Origin: an uncultured Bellilinea sp.
GTDB taxonomy: Bacteria; Chloroflexota; Anaerolineae; Anaerolineales; Anaerolineaceae
Assembly (NCBI GenBank): GCA_938040735.1
Contig: CALHYE010000019.1
Coordinates: 1-63,428 of the forward strand
DNA length: 63,428 nucleotides
Direction of reading: 5' to 3'
Shown here: piece after piece, positions 53,191 to 62,965 of the stretch
Numbering within the stretch: the stretch's first letter is position 1
Layout: each line of letters opens with the position of its first letter
Made by a program: the position numbers and the translations under genes
The notes under the pieces: generated by a model
The model's database searches: none
What the model saw: only the letters and a program-made list of their open reading frames with translations
Told to the model about the DNA's origin: nothing

Positions 53191-54336
53191 ATGAACATGC
53201 AAAGAAAACCCCTCTTTACAATCCTCGCCCTCATCATGGTCGTTTCCATGGTGCTGGCAGCCTGCGGTACTCCCGCAACACCAACAACCGAAACTCAGGC
53301 TACTCAACCGCCGCAAACCGGACAACAACCCACTCAACCTCCGGTCGAATCGAAGGGGCCGCCCTTCACGATTGGGATTTCGAATCCGTTCATCAGCAGC
53401 GAATACCGGACGCAGATGATCGCCTCGTTGATTGAAATCAACAAAGAATACATGGCGAAAGGGCTGACGACCGAGCTGGTGATCGAGAGCGCCGACACGG
53501 ACGTAGCCGGACAGATTCAGCAGTTGCAGAATTTGATGGCGAAGGGCGTGGACGCGATTCTGGTCAATCCGAGCGATGTAAATGGTCTGAATGCGACGCT
53601 GCAGGAAGCGGTGAGCAAGGGGATCATTGTGATCTCGGTGGATCAGGAGTTGAACGTGCCGGGCGTGTACAACGTGGGCATTGACCAGAAGGAATGGGCG
53701 AAGACGAGCGCCAAGTGGCTGGCGGAGAAGTTGGGCGGCAAGGGCAGCATTGTGCTGATCGAAGGTTTCCCTGGGCATCCGGCGAATGTAGCGCGGATGG
53801 AAGGGGTGGACGAGGTGCTGTCGCAGTACCCGGACATCAAAGTACTGGCGAAGGATACCGGGAAATGGGATGAAGCGACCGGGCAGCAGGTGATGTCGAA
53901 CTTCCTGGCGGCGTATCCGAATCTGGATGGGTACTGGACGCAGGATGGGATGGCGATTGGCGCGCTGCAAGCGGTGATTGCGGCCAACCCGGCAAAGTTC
54001 CCGGTGGGCGTAGGGGAAGGCCGCTGCCAGTTCCTGAAATTGTGGGAAGAGGTGTTGAAGGATCGCCCGGACTTTGAGACGATTGCGGTGGCCAATCCGC
54101 CGGGTGTCTCGCCGACCGGTCTGCGGATTGCGGTGAACATGCTGCTGGGCAAGCAGGTGGACAAGAGCAAACTGGGCGGTGTGAACGGTTTGTCGTTTGT
54201 CATACCGGTGCCGATCATTGTCACCAAGGACAATTTGCAGCAGGGTCTGGAGATCTGCAAGGACAAACCGGATGCCTACCTGCTGGACGGTATCATGACC
54301 GACCAGGAAGTTCTAAATACCTTCTTTTTGAAGTAA
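53191..54336 (+). CDS. Sugar ABC transporter substrate-binding lipoprotein
   Basis: A 381-residue lipoprotein: signal with lipobox MVLAAC, Thr/Gln/Pro linker (about 25-60), then a ribose/galactose-type periplasmic binding fold (FTIGISNPFISSEYRTQMIASL, IDAILVNPSDVNGL-like, GVYNVGIDQKEWAK, GSIVLIEGFPGHPANVAR). Family members of this type bind pentoses, hexoses, inositol or autoinducer-2; the exact ligand cannot be read. AAGGAG precedes ATG 53191, with a second ATG 6 nt later also possible. The ATPase gene follows after 4 nt. Confidence 0.93.
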   Translation: MNMQRKPLFTILALIMVVSMVLAACGTPATPTTETQATQPPQTGQQPTQPPVESKGPPFTIGISNPFISSEYRTQMIASLIEINKEYMAKGLTTELVIESADTDVAGQIQQLQNLMAKGVDAILVNPSDVNGLNATLQEAVSKGIIVISVDQELNVPGVYNVGIDQKEWAKTSAKWLAEKLGGKGSIVLIEGFPGHPANVARMEGVDEVLSQYPDIKVLAKDTGKWDEATGQQVMSNFLAAYPNLDGYWTQDGMAIGALQAVIAANPAKFPVGVGEGRCQFLKLWEEVLKDRPDFETIAVANPPGVSPTGLRIAVNMLLGKQVDKSKLGGVNGLSFVIPVPIIVTKDNLQQGLEICKDKPDAYLLDGIMTDQEVLNTFFLK

Positions 54337-54340
54337 AACC

Positions 54341-55861
54341 ATGAGTGTGTCGCTTTCTGCCCGCAATATTGTCAAACGTTATGGGGGCGTCGTTGCACTG
54401 TCAGACGGAAACCTGGATGTTCATTCCGGGGAGGTGGTCGCACTGATTGGGGCAAATGGAAGCGGCAAAAGCACGATGAGCAAGGTCATCAATGGAGTAG
54501 TTGTCCTCGATGGGGGACAACTACTCCTCGATGATAAACCCGTGCGCTTCTCGTCCCCGCAAGCCGCCCGCAAGATGGGCATTGCCACCGTCTTTCAAGA
54601 ACTCAGCCTGGTTTCCAAAATGACCGTTGCGGACAACATTTGGTTGACGCGCGAGCCGTTGAAATCCAGCGGAATGATTGACCGCAAATTAATGTGGGAA
54701 AAGACGGAAGCCTTGCTGGATTTGTTCAGCGGGACTTTCAAGGCGGATTTGAAGCCGGCCACGCTGGTTTCGGCTTTGCACCCGGACGAAAAACAAATCG
54801 TTGAGATCTTGAAAGCCATCAGCCTCAACCCGCGCATCTTGATCCTGGATGAGGCAACTGCCAGCCTGGATAGCCGTCAGGTGGAACGTTTGTTTGAGCT
54901 GGTGAAACGCTGGAAAGCCGAAGGTAAGGCAATTGTCTTCGTGTCTCACCGCATGGAAGAAATTTTCCGCATCGCAGATCGTTACAGCGTCCTGCGGAAT
55001 GGTAAAACGGTTGGGCAGGGGGACATCAAAGATATTACGGAGAAAGACTTGATTCAATTAATGACCGAGAAAGAAAAGGTCTTTCAGTTTACTAAAGCAG
55101 CCAGTGGGGAAGATACAAGCGGATTGGATCATCCAATCTATTTAGAAGTCGAAAATCTGACTACCGAAACGCTACGTGGAATTAGCCTGAAAGTCAGGCA
55201 GGGAGAATTACTGGGAATTGGCGGTCTTCAAGGACAGGGTCAGCGAGATTTATTACTGGCTCTATTCGGAGATATTCCTTACGAAGGAAAAATTCGGATT
55301 AAGGGTGAAGTGGTGCGCTTCAAACATCCCCGACAGGCGATGCGGAAAAAACTGGCGCTTGTGCCGGGAGACCGAGCCAAGGAAGGGCTGCTTTATATCC
55401 GCTCGATTCTGGACAATTTTTTACTGCCCTCGTGGCAGAACTATGGGTTCCCGCTCAAAATGAAACTTGCAAAGCGGGATGCGCTGACAATCAGTGAAAG
55501 GCTCAGTCTGGTGATGGCCGGTTTGATGGCGCCGGTCAGCAGTCTTTCGGGCGGCAATGCCCAAAAGGTTGTCATTGGCAAATGGCTTTTACGCGATCCG
55601 GATTGTTACTTACTGGATGACCCAACCAAGGGTGTGGATGTCAATACCAAGGCCGAGTTTTATGGCCTGCTGACTGAACTTTCGCAGCAGGGGAAATCCA
55701 TTCTGTTTTACAGTAGCGATGACGATGAGTTGATTGGATTGTGTGACCGGGTGATTGTGCTGCATGATGGAAAAATCCGCGCTGAACTCCAAGGGGCTTC
55801 TTTGACCAAGGAAAATCTGATTGCTGCCAGCATGGGCGTTTCCAACGGAGGTGAGGCATGA
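54341..55861 (+). CDS. Sugar ABC transporter ATPase (RbsA/MglA type, two NBDs)
   Basis: A 506-residue double nucleotide-binding protein. First half: Walker A GANGSGKST, Q-loop, ABC signature region LVSALHPDEKQIVEI, Walker B ILILDEATAS and H-loop VSHRMEE. The second half has the degenerate Walker A GGLQGQGQRDL, signature LSGGNAQK and Walker B YLLDDPTKGVD, as normal for this family. Stop overlaps the first permease start (ATGA). In the first half the signature LSGGQ is replaced by a divergent sequence, so catalytic asymmetry is likely. Confidence 0.94.
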   Translation: MSVSLSARNIVKRYGGVVALSDGNLDVHSGEVVALIGANGSGKSTMSKVINGVVVLDGGQLLLDDKPVRFSSPQAARKMGIATVFQELSLVSKMTVADNIWLTREPLKSSGMIDRKLMWEKTEALLDLFSGTFKADLKPATLVSALHPDEKQIVEILKAISLNPRILILDEATASLDSRQVERLFELVKRWKAEGKAIVFVSHRMEEIFRIADRYSVLRNGKTVGQGDIKDITEKDLIQLMTEKEKVFQFTKAASGEDTSGLDHPIYLEVENLTTETLRGISLKVRQGELLGIGGLQGQGQRDLLLALFGDIPYEGKIRIKGEVVRFKHPRQAMRKKLALVPGDRAKEGLLYIRSILDNFLLPSWQNYGFPLKMKLAKRDALTISERLSLVMAGLMAPVSSLSGGNAQKVVIGKWLLRDPDCYLLDDPTKGVDVNTKAEFYGLLTELSQQGKSILFYSSDDDELIGLCDRVIVLHDGKIRAELQGASLTKENLIAASMGVSNGGEA

Positions 55862-56826
55862 AACGGTTTTCCTGGGATGAAATGATGAACCGTTACCCCG
55901 CCTTCTTTGCCATTATTTTGCTGGTCGTGGCGCTGATCATCAACTTTATCTTACAACCCAACATGTTTGCCCGGGACACTCTCAACAGCAATATGCGGGT
56001 ATTCCTGCCGATGATTTTGCTGGCAGCCGGGCAGGCGATTGTCATTTTAGGCGGCGGGATTGATATTTCGGTTGGCGGCATTGTTTCAATTGTCAACACC
56101 ATTCTGGCGACGCAGGTTGGTTTGAACGGATCGCCGGAAAAAATGTGGACTTTTGTTTTGGTTTCGCTTGGAGCGGGTATTCTGGCAGGAGCCATCAACG
56201 GCTTCTTCATTGCCTTCTTGCGCTTACAGCCGATTATTACCACCTATGCCACCAGTTTTCTCTATGTTGGTTTTGCTTTGTTTATCTTGCCCAATCCCGG
56301 CGGCGGCATTCCGGCTGAGATTGCCAATGTGTATCGGAACACAACTCCTTTGGGGTTACCGCTGGCGTTTTATGTGATTGCGGTCGTCTTATTGATCTGG
56401 ATGTATATCCGTTCAACCCGATTTGGAAATTACCTGTATGCGGTTGGGGGCAATGCCGAAGCGGCCTATGAAACGGCAGTGCCGGTCACGTGGGTGCTGT
56501 TCAGCACCTATGTTGTGTCCGGCTTCATGGCAGCCCTGGCGGGGATCGCGATTACCATGTTAAGCGGTTCGGGAAATGCCGAAATTGGCGTGCCGATGAC
56601 ACTCACTTCTATTACAGCGGTAGTGATTGGCGGTACCGCCTTGAGCGGCGGCATTGGGGGGGTGGCAGGGCCTGTGGTTGGAGCGATTACACTGGGAATC
56701 ATTCAAAACATCATTTCCTTTTCGCGGATTGATACATGGTGGGAGACCTTTGTTAAGGCATCCATTATTGTGGTGGCGCTGGCAGCGCCGGGTGTGATCA
56801 ATCTGCTTCGGAGGAAAAAGGTATGA
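55858..56826 (+). CDS. Sugar ABC transporter permease 1 (RbsC type)
   Basis: A 322-residue integral membrane protein with about nine to ten helices and the family motifs GGGIDISVGGIVSIVN, the mid-protein INGFFIAFLRLQPIITTYATSFL and GGTALSGGIGGVAGPVVGA. It pairs with the second permease, overlapping it by ATGA. As it is separate in sequence from permease 2, the transporter is probably a heterodimer. Confidence 0.93.
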   Translation: MKRFSWDEMMNRYPAFFAIILLVVALIINFILQPNMFARDTLNSNMRVFLPMILLAAGQAIVILGGGIDISVGGIVSIVNTILATQVGLNGSPEKMWTFVLVSLGAGILAGAINGFFIAFLRLQPIITTYATSFLYVGFALFILPNPGGGIPAEIANVYRNTTPLGLPLAFYVIAVVLLIWMYIRSTRFGNYLYAVGGNAEAAYETAVPVTWVLFSTYVVSGFMAALAGIAITMLSGSGNAEIGVPMTLTSITAVVIGGTALSGGIGGVAGPVVGAITLGIIQNIISFSRIDTWWETFVKASIIVVALAAPGVINLLRRKKV

Positions 56827-57791
56827 GAAAGTTTAGCATTTCCCCTCCGGTTGCGGCAATTTTGCTTGCAATCGTCCTATTTTTGCTTTCGGGTTTTTTA
56901 CCAAATGGATTTGGCAATGACATCAATGTTGCGATTGCCCAGGCCACCAATATTGTGCGTTTGGCGGTGTTTTTAGGGGTGATTGCAGCCGGTCAAACGC
57001 TGGTGATCATCAGCGGTTTTGAAGGGATTGACCTTTCGGCCGGCGCGGTGGTGACTTTGGCGGCGATCCTGACTTATGTAACGGTGAAGGGGGAGGATGA
57101 TAAAGTCCTGCTGGCGCTGTTGATTTCGCTGGCGGTAGGGGCGTTGATCGGTTTTATCAATGGCTTGGGGATTACTTTCTTAAAAATTTCTCCATTTGTG
57201 ATGACATTAGGCATGTCGGGTGTGGTAACCGGTTTGATTATCATCATCAATCACGGGAATGTCAGTGGAAAAGTCGCCCCGATCATGACCCGGCTGATAG
57301 CCCGTCCTCTGTCTCCTGATATTCCCATTCCGAATGCCATCATCATCTGGATTATTTTTGGTTTCCTGATGTGGCTGTTGTTGGAAAGGTCAACCTTTGG
57401 CAAACATCTTTTTGCAATCGGCGTCAACCGCGTGACGGCCAAACTTTCCGGCGTGAATGTTACAGCCACAAATCTGGCTGTCTATTCACTGGCGGGCGCG
57501 CTGGCGGGTTTTGGCGGGTTTTTGCTGGTTGGGAATACCGGGGTTGTGTTTATTAATTTGGGTCAGCCATTCCTTTTCCCTTCCATTGCTGCAGTGGCGG
57601 TAGGCGGCACATTACTTTCGGGCGGCAAGGGCAGTTATTGGGGTACGATGGCAGGCGCGATTGTGCTGACTTTGATTACCAGTCTGTTGACGACCATGCA
57701 AATGCCCGATTCGGTGCGCAGGATGGTATTGGGCGCTACGCTGCTGGTTATGATCTCGATCTACGGCCGGCAGCGCGGATTCAGACAATAA
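56823..57791 (+). CDS. Sugar ABC transporter permease 2 (RbsC type)
   Basis: A 322-residue membrane protein with the same length and fold as permease 1: ISGFEGIDLSAGAVVTLAAIL, INGLGITFLKISPFVMTLG, GGTLLSGGKGSYWGTMAGA. ATGA overlap with permease 1. It closes the four-gene transporter; the Gfo/Idh gene starts 25 nt later with its own AGGAGG. Confidence 0.93.
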   Translation: MRKFSISPPVAAILLAIVLFLLSGFLPNGFGNDINVAIAQATNIVRLAVFLGVIAAGQTLVIISGFEGIDLSAGAVVTLAAILTYVTVKGEDDKVLLALLISLAVGALIGFINGLGITFLKISPFVMTLGMSGVVTGLIIIINHGNVSGKVAPIMTRLIARPLSPDIPIPNAIIIWIIFGFLMWLLLERSTFGKHLFAIGVNRVTAKLSGVNVTATNLAVYSLAGALAGFGGFLLVGNTGVVFINLGQPFLFPSIAAVAVGGTLLSGGKGSYWGTMAGAIVLTLITSLLTTMQMPDSVRRMVLGATLLVMISIYGRQRGFRQ

Positions 57792-57816
57792 TATTCTCAA
57801 TTTCAGGAGGCAGGCC

Positions 57817-58899
57817 ATGACTAAAACTGTAAAAGTTGGCATGATTGGAGCCGGGTTCGTCAGTGATATCCACGCCCACGCTTTCAAGCAATATGTCCAC
57901 AATGCCGAGATTGTGGCCGTGGCATCACCCAATCGGGCGGGGGAATTCGCCAAGGCTCATGGAATCCCCCATGCTTTCAATGACTACCGTGAAATGCTGA
58001 AGATGAAGGAAATTGATGTGGTCACGGTGGCAATACCGAATTACCTGCACTGTCAGGCAACCATGGATGCCGCAGCAGCCGGAAAGCATATTATTTGTGA
58101 AAAACCGCTCTGCAAGACGCTGGAAGAAGCCGATCAAATGATTGAAGCCACGCGGAAAGCCGGTGTCTTGCTGATGTATGCCGAGGAATTGTGTTTTGCG
58201 CCGAAGTACGTGCGTGCCAAGAAATTAATAGAAGAAGGCGCGTTAGGTGAGCCGTTTTTGGTCAAGCAATCCGAAGAACATGACGGCCCCCACATGCCCT
58301 GGTTTTGGGATGTGAGCCTTTCCGGCGGCGGAGTGCTGCTGGATATGGGATGTCACTCGGTTGAATACGGGCGCTGGGTATTTGGCAAGCCCAAAGTCAA
58401 AAGCGTTACCGCCTATTGCAATACTTTTGTGCACCAGGAACGTACCAAAGGCGAAGATCACTCGATTATGGTGATTGAGTACGAAGGCAACAAAATCAAC
58501 ATTGCCGAAAACTCATGGGCCAAAGGCGGTGGGGTGGATGACCGCTGTGAGATTTATGGCACGAAGGGCAATACGCGCGCAGATTTGCTCAAAGGCAGTT
58601 CCTTGTGGACTTACAGTCAGGAGGGCTACGGCTATGCGGTGGAAAAGGCCGGCACTACTCGCGGCTGGACTTTCACCATGTTTGAGGAAGTGTGGAATTA
58701 CGGCTTCCCGCAGGAAATGCAGCATTTTGTCAATTGTGTGTTGGGAAAAGAAGAGCCTATTGAAACCGGCGAGGACGGGCGCGAAGTGCTGAAGATTTTG
58801 TATGCTGCTTATCAGTCTGCCGGAGAAGGACGGCGGATTGAGTTCCCGTACAATCCCCCGCAGGTCGAAAAACCGATCGATTTGTGGCGAAAATTCTAA
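57817..58899 (+). CDS. Gfo/Idh/MocA-family oxidoreductase
   Basis: A 360-residue dehydrogenase: Rossmann start VGMIGAGFVSDIHAHA, then AIPNYLHCQATM, the catalytic EKP box in ICEKPLCK, and the C-terminal sheet block SGGGVLLDMGCHSVEYGRW. It is a clear paralogue of the enzyme at 50474 (HDGPHMPWFW versus [10 protein letters not shown]). The pair may oxidise and then reduce neighbouring positions of one ring, as proposed for some inositol and 3-keto-sugar pathways; this is inference. SD AGGAGG lies 8 nt upstream. Confidence 0.92.
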   Translation: MTKTVKVGMIGAGFVSDIHAHAFKQYVHNAEIVAVASPNRAGEFAKAHGIPHAFNDYREMLKMKEIDVVTVAIPNYLHCQATMDAAAAGKHIICEKPLCKTLEEADQMIEATRKAGVLLMYAEELCFAPKYVRAKKLIEEGALGEPFLVKQSEEHDGPHMPWFWDVSLSGGGVLLDMGCHSVEYGRWVFGKPKVKSVTAYCNTFVHQERTKGEDHSIMVIEYEGNKINIAENSWAKGGGVDDRCEIYGTKGNTRADLLKGSSLWTYSQEGYGYAVEKAGTTRGWTFTMFEEVWNYGFPQEMQHFVNCVLGKEEPIETGEDGREVLKILYAAYQSAGEGRRIEFPYNPPQVEKPIDLWRKF

Positions 58900-58916
58900 A
58901 TCTTTTTGGAGGTATC

Positions 58917-59660
58917 ATGACAGTCCTCAACGTGAAAACAATCACATATGAACAATTAGCCAAGGTAATAGATCATTCCCTGTTGCGTCCGGAACTGACT
59001 TCTCAGGAGGTGATAGAAGGATGCCAGCTGGCAGCGCGTTACCATGTGGCAACCGTGTGTGTCAAGCCCTGTCATGTGCGGCTGGCGGCTGAACAGTTGA
59101 AAGGCTCGGATGTGCTGGTCAGCACTGTGGTTGGCTTTCCGCACGGCAATAGCGTAACCGAGATCAAAGTCGCCGAAGCCCAGCGTGCCATGGATGATGG
59201 GGCGGTGGAGTTGGACATGGTGCTCAACATTGGCGAGCTGCGTTCCGGCAACGATGAGTACGTTTTCCAGGACATTAAAGCCGTGTGTGATGTCGCTCAT
59301 GCCCGCGGGGCAAAGGTCAAGGTGATTTTGGAGAATGCCTATCTGACTGATGAGCAGAAAGTGCGCGCCTGCCAGTTAGCAGAAAAAGCCGGGGCCGATT
59401 GGGTGAAGACTTCTACCGGCTTTGCCCCCAGCGGGGCGACGCTGGAAGACCTTCGTTTGATGCGCCGCTCGGTCAGCGAGAAGGTGCAGATCAAAGCGGC
59501 TGGCGGTGTGCGGACGTTGGATGCGTTGCTGGCGGTGATTGAGGCAGGGGTAACGCGTTGTGGGGCTACGGCAACCGCCAAAATTTTGGATGACTTCCAG
59601 GCACGGCTGACCGGTGAGCAAACATCCACCGACGAGGCAAAAATCGGCGGTGGATATTGA
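58917..59660 (+). CDS. deoC: Deoxyribose-phosphate aldolase-family protein
   Basis: A 247-residue class I aldolase. The Schiff-base Lys is in DWVKTSTGF and the second active-site Lys in [20 protein letters not shown] and [14 protein letters not shown] are family blocks. True DeoC makes glyceraldehyde 3-phosphate and acetaldehyde from deoxyribose 5-phosphate. Inside this locus it may split a deoxy- or keto-sugar phosphate. ATG 58917 follows TTGGAGGTATC; the frame also opens in the end of the previous gene. Confidence 0.9.
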   Translation: MTVLNVKTITYEQLAKVIDHSLLRPELTSQEVIEGCQLAARYHVATVCVKPCHVRLAAEQLKGSDVLVSTVVGFPHGNSVTEIKVAEAQRAMDDGAVELDMVLNIGELRSGNDEYVFQDIKAVCDVAHARGAKVKVILENAYLTDEQKVRACQLAEKAGADWVKTSTGFAPSGATLEDLRLMRRSVSEKVQIKAAGGVRTLDALLAVIEAGVTRCGATATAKILDDFQARLTGEQTSTDEAKIGGGY

Positions 59661-59679
59661 GAGAGGGGAGGATCAGAGA

Positions 59680-60840
59680 ATGACAAAAATGAGCAAATCA
59701 ACTATCGGGGTGGGAGTTGCAGGAACCGGCTTCATTGGGCCGGCTCACGTTGAAGCCTTGCGCCGGAACGGGATTACCGTATTGGGGTTAGCCGAAAACA
59801 CCCGCGAAAAAGCCGAGCAAAAGGCGGCCGAGATGGGCATTCCGCGCATTTACGGATCGCTGGATGAGATGCTGAAGGATGAAGATATTCAGGTTGTTCA
59901 TTTGGCAACACCCAACTATCTCCATTATCCCCATGCCAAAGCGGCGCTGCTGGCGGGAAAACACGTGATCTGTGAGAAACCGCTTGCGATGAATGCCCGC
60001 GAATCGGCAGAGCTGGTGCAACTGGCTAAAGAAACCGGCAAGGTCAACGCGGTCAACTTCAATATTCGGATGTACCCACTGGTGCAGCAGGCGCGCAGTA
60101 TGGTGCAAAGCGGTGAACTGGGCGACTTGTTCATCCTGCAAGGTTCGTATTTGCAGGACTGGCTGTTGTTTCCAACCGATTGGAACTGGCGGCTGGAGCC
60201 TGAACTGGGCGGCACCCTCCGAGCGGTGGGCGATATCGGCTCGCACTGGTTGGATCTGATTACGTTCATTACCGGTTTGCGTGTAGTCGAGGTGTTTGCC
60301 GATTTCAAAACCATGCACCCCATCCGCAAAAAACCGGCTAAACCAGTGGAAACCTACACGGGCAAGATCTTGCAGCCGGAAGATTATGTGGATCAGCCCA
60401 TTTTTACCGAGGATTATGCCACCGTTCTGCTGCATTTTGAAAAGGATGTGCGCGGGGTGTTGACGGTTGGACAGGTCTGCTCGGGACGAAAGAACCGCCT
60501 GTTCTTTGAGATCAATGCCTCAAAATCTTCGTTGGCGTGGGATTCGGAACGGCCGAATGAGTTGTGGGTTGGCCATCGAACCCAGCCCAATCAGATCATT
60601 ATGAAGGATCCGGCCCTGCTCTCACCGGAAGCCCGGGCGGTCACATCCTACCCGGGTGGACATAATGAGGGCTTTCCGGATACCTTCAAACAGCTTTACA
60701 ACAAAGTGTATGCTTATATTCTTGCTGGAGATTACAACAAAGCGCCAGATTTCCCCACATTTGCGGATGGTCATTATGAGATGCAATTATGTGAGGCAAT
60801 CGAACGCAGCGCAAAAGAAAAAGCTTGGATCAAAGTCTGA
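59680..60840 (+). CDS. Gfo/Idh/MocA-family oxidoreductase, third copy
   Basis: A 386-residue enzyme from a different subgroup than the two paralogues at 50474 and 57817: Rossmann [20 protein letters not shown] box in ICEKPLAMN, and a C-terminal half with [16 protein letters not shown] carrying the GxH catalytic motif, followed by [17 protein letters not shown] 59680 is used because GGGGAGG lies 8 nt upstream and the open frame before it overlaps deoC. This type resembles 1-carboxy-3-oxo or uronate dehydrogenases in general layout; substrate unknown. Confidence 0.91.
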   Translation: MTKMSKSTIGVGVAGTGFIGPAHVEALRRNGITVLGLAENTREKAEQKAAEMGIPRIYGSLDEMLKDEDIQVVHLATPNYLHYPHAKAALLAGKHVICEKPLAMNARESAELVQLAKETGKVNAVNFNIRMYPLVQQARSMVQSGELGDLFILQGSYLQDWLLFPTDWNWRLEPELGGTLRAVGDIGSHWLDLITFITGLRVVEVFADFKTMHPIRKKPAKPVETYTGKILQPEDYVDQPIFTEDYATVLLHFEKDVRGVLTVGQVCSGRKNRLFFEINASKSSLAWDSERPNELWVGHRTQPNQIIMKDPALLSPEARAVTSYPGGHNEGFPDTFKQLYNKVYAYILAGDYNKAPDFPTFADGHYEMQLCEAIERSAKEKAWIKV

Positions 60841-60857
60841 ATAGAACGGAGGGAGAC

Positions 60858-61772
60858 ATGAAACTTGGATTTTTTACAGCTGCACTACCGGGGAGCACCC
60901 TGGAAGAAGTTGCCCGCTGGGGGGCGGAAAGCGGTTTTCAAGCGATTGAAATCGCTTGCTGGCCGCATGAGAAAGCCACGCGGCGTTATGCGGGGGTAAC
61001 CCATATTGATGTGAACCAATTGGATCAGGCCAAAGCCCGCGAGATTCGAAAAATGCTGGATGGGTATGGGTTGATGATTTCCTCGCTGGGTTATTACCCC
61101 AATCCTCTCCATCCGGATCCGGAACATCGCGAAACGGTCATTGCCCATCTCAAAAAGGTGATTGACGCGGCAGCGCTGCTGGAAGTGGGTGTGGTTGGCA
61201 CGTTCATTGGAAAAGACAAGAACAAGACTGTGCCGCAAAATCTGGAGGATTATGCCCGCGTTTGGCCGCCGATTGTGCAATATGCCAAAGAGCGGGGGGT
61301 GAAAATTGCCATCGAAAACTGCCCGATGATTTTCTCCTACGACGAGTGGCCGGGCGGCAACAATCTGGCCAGCACACCAGCCATCTGGCGCAAGATGTGG
61401 GAGATCATCCCGGAGGATAACTTTGGCTTGAACCTTGATCCTTCTCATCTGGTTTTGCAGATGATTGATTACGAGCGGGTTGTGCGGGAGTTCGCCGGCA
61501 AAATTTTCCATGTTCATGCCAAAGATCTGCACATTGACCGGGAGGGATTGTACAATCATGGAGTCCTCTCGCAAGGCATGGGCTGGCAGGTGCCGCGGCT
61601 GCCCGGCCTGGGCGACATGGACTGGGGCAGGTTCTTTGCAGCGCTGACAGCCGCCCGCTACGACTACGTGGTCAGCATTGAGCATGAGGACCGCGCATTT
61701 GAGGGATCTGAAGAACTGGTCAAGCGGGGTTTTTACCTTGCGCGAGATGTGTTGAAACCCTATATTCATTAA
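60858..61772 (+). CDS. TIM-barrel sugar isomerase/epimerase (xylose isomerase-like)
   Basis: A 304-residue AP-endonuclease-2/xylose-isomerase-like barrel. Metal ligands are suggested by Glu in IAIENCPM, Asp/His in LNLDPSHLVL, His in FHVHAKD and Glu in VVSIEHED. Relatives include IolE, hydroxypyruvate isomerase and tagatose epimerases. ATG 60858 follows CGGAGGGAGAC. A GC-rich hairpin separates it from the last gene of the arm. Confidence 0.9.
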   Translation: MKLGFFTAALPGSTLEEVARWGAESGFQAIEIACWPHEKATRRYAGVTHIDVNQLDQAKAREIRKMLDGYGLMISSLGYYPNPLHPDPEHRETVIAHLKKVIDAAALLEVGVVGTFIGKDKNKTVPQNLEDYARVWPPIVQYAKERGVKIAIENCPMIFSYDEWPGGNNLASTPAIWRKMWEIIPEDNFGLNLDPSHLVLQMIDYERVVREFAGKIFHVHAKDLHIDREGLYNHGVLSQGMGWQVPRLPGLGDMDWGRFFAALTAARYDYVVSIEHEDRAFEGSEELVKRGFYLARDVLKPYIH

Positions 61773-61783
61773 CCATCCCAGGA

Positions 61784-61824
61784 AACAGCCCTGTGCCTGG
61801 GCTTTCACCGGGCACAGGGCTGTT
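61784..61824 (+). promoter_or_regulatory. Strong intergenic hairpin
   Basis: AACAGCCCTGTGCC pairs with GGCACAGGGCTGTT across a partly paired loop, giving a long stem without a following T-run. It sits between the isomerase and ROK kinase genes. It could stabilise the upstream mRNA or act as an inefficient terminator, lowering expression of the kinase. Confidence 0.7.
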
Positions 61825-61841
61825 GTAGATGAGAACGACTT

Positions 61842-62810
61842 ATGAAACAATATATCGGCTGTGATTTAGGCGGTACTAATCTGCGCGCTGCGCTGGTAGA
61901 TGTTGAAACGGGAGAGGTGCTTTTTCAACAGAGTGTGCCGACTCTGGCGCGCGAGGGCCATGATGCGGTGATGCAGCGCATGGCAGATTTGTTTCTTTCG
62001 ATGATCCGGGCTGCTGATCTAAGCATAGAAGACGTTGGTGGAATCGGGATCGGCGTGCCGGGTGTGCTTGACCTTGACAAAGGGGAAACCCTGTTTTTGC
62101 CCAACTTACCCGGTACCTGGCCGCATGTACCTCTGCGGGATGTATTGCAACAAGCGACGGGATTGCCGGTAGCGCTGTTAAACGATGTCCGTTCGATCAC
62201 TTTTGGGGAGTGGCGTTTTGGGGCTGGAAAAGGTGTAGATACGGTGGCAGTGCTGGCGATTGGCACGGGGATCGGCGGCGGATTGGTGATCAATGGTCAA
62301 TTGCATTTAGGCATCGGCGGTACTGCCGGTGAACTGGGTCACATGGTGATTGATTTCAACGGGCCACGCTGCGGCTGCGGCAATTACGGTTGTCTGGAAG
62401 CGTTTGCCTCTGGACCGGCGATTGCGGCTATGGGGATGAAGGCCGTTGCGCAGGGTTTGACGACCAAAATTGGCGAGTTGTGCGGATATGATTTGAACGC
62501 CATCACACCGGCGCTGATTGCCGAAGCAGCAATGAGCGGCGACGAAATAGCCTGTGAGATTTACCAACAGGCCGGTTTTTACCTGGGGGTGGCGGCTTCC
62601 AGTTTGTGCGCTTCCGTCAGCCCGCGCCGAATCATCGTTACCGGCGGGGTGGCTAACGCCGGCCGGCTGCTGCTTGACCCCATGGAAAAGACGATGCGCG
62701 AACGGGTGCATATTATGCCGGTAGAACAGGTGGAAATTGTGCCGGGGCGGTTGGGAGACCACGCCGGCGTGATTGGAGCAGCCTGTTGGGCGGCTAACCG
62801 GCTGGGATGA
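61842..62810 (+). CDS. ROK-family sugar kinase (glucokinase-like)
   Basis: A 322-residue sugar kinase without a DNA-binding domain: phosphate loop [13 protein letters not shown], catalytic Asp in [25 protein letters not shown], zinc site GELGHM plus [15 protein letters not shown], and a C-terminal adenosine motif TGGVANAG. It should phosphorylate glucose or the pathway sugar. It is the last gene of the plus arm; ATG 61842 has only a weak ribosome site. Confidence 0.92.
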   Translation: MKQYIGCDLGGTNLRAALVDVETGEVLFQQSVPTLAREGHDAVMQRMADLFLSMIRAADLSIEDVGGIGIGVPGVLDLDKGETLFLPNLPGTWPHVPLRDVLQQATGLPVALLNDVRSITFGEWRFGAGKGVDTVAVLAIGTGIGGGLVINGQLHLGIGGTAGELGHMVIDFNGPRCGCGNYGCLEAFASGPAIAAMGMKAVAQGLTTKIGELCGYDLNAITPALIAEAAMSGDEIACEIYQQAGFYLGVAASSLCASVSPRRIIVTGGVANAGRLLLDPMEKTMRERVHIMPVEQVEIVPGRLGDHAGVIGAACWAANRLG

Positions 62811-62856
62811 GCCGGGAATTTTTTGCTTTTGATTTATTCGCGGCGCAAATTCATTG

Positions 62857-62865
62857 TGATATAAT
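62857..62865 (+). promoter_or_regulatory. Extended -10 promoter of tRNA(CAT)
   Basis: TGATATAAT: a TATAAT with an upstream TGn, 28 nt before the tRNA 5' end. No good -35 is visible, as expected for an extended -10. Confidence 0.5.
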
Positions 62866-62893
62866 TTGGCTGCAAGGCAGTTCAGTGCCGCCG

Positions 62894-62965
62894 GGGCCCG
62901 TAGCTCAGCGGCAGAGCGCGCGGCTCATAACCGCTTGGTCGAAGGTTCGAATCCTTCCGGGCCCA
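62894..62965 (+). tRNA. tRNA with CAT anticodon (Met elongator or Ile2)
   Basis: A complete 72-nt cloverleaf: acceptor GGGCCCG/CGGGCCC, D-arm GCTC-AGCGGCA-GAGC, anticodon loop CTCATAA, T-arm GAAGG-TTCGAAT-CCTTC. CCA is not encoded. CAT tRNAs can be Met or, after lysidine modification, Ile; sequence alone does not decide. The first unit of a 60-bp tandem array overlaps its T-arm and acceptor end. Confidence 0.93.

Noticed and set aside
53095-53970. 291-residue minus-strand open frame opposite the sugar-binding protein
   Set aside because: Arg/His-rich translation typical of an antisense shadow; the plus-strand lipoprotein is certain.
60885-61850. 321-residue minus-strand open frame opposite the isomerase gene
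   Set aside because: No recognisable domain, no ribosome site; the plus strand encodes a clear TIM-barrel protein in an operon.
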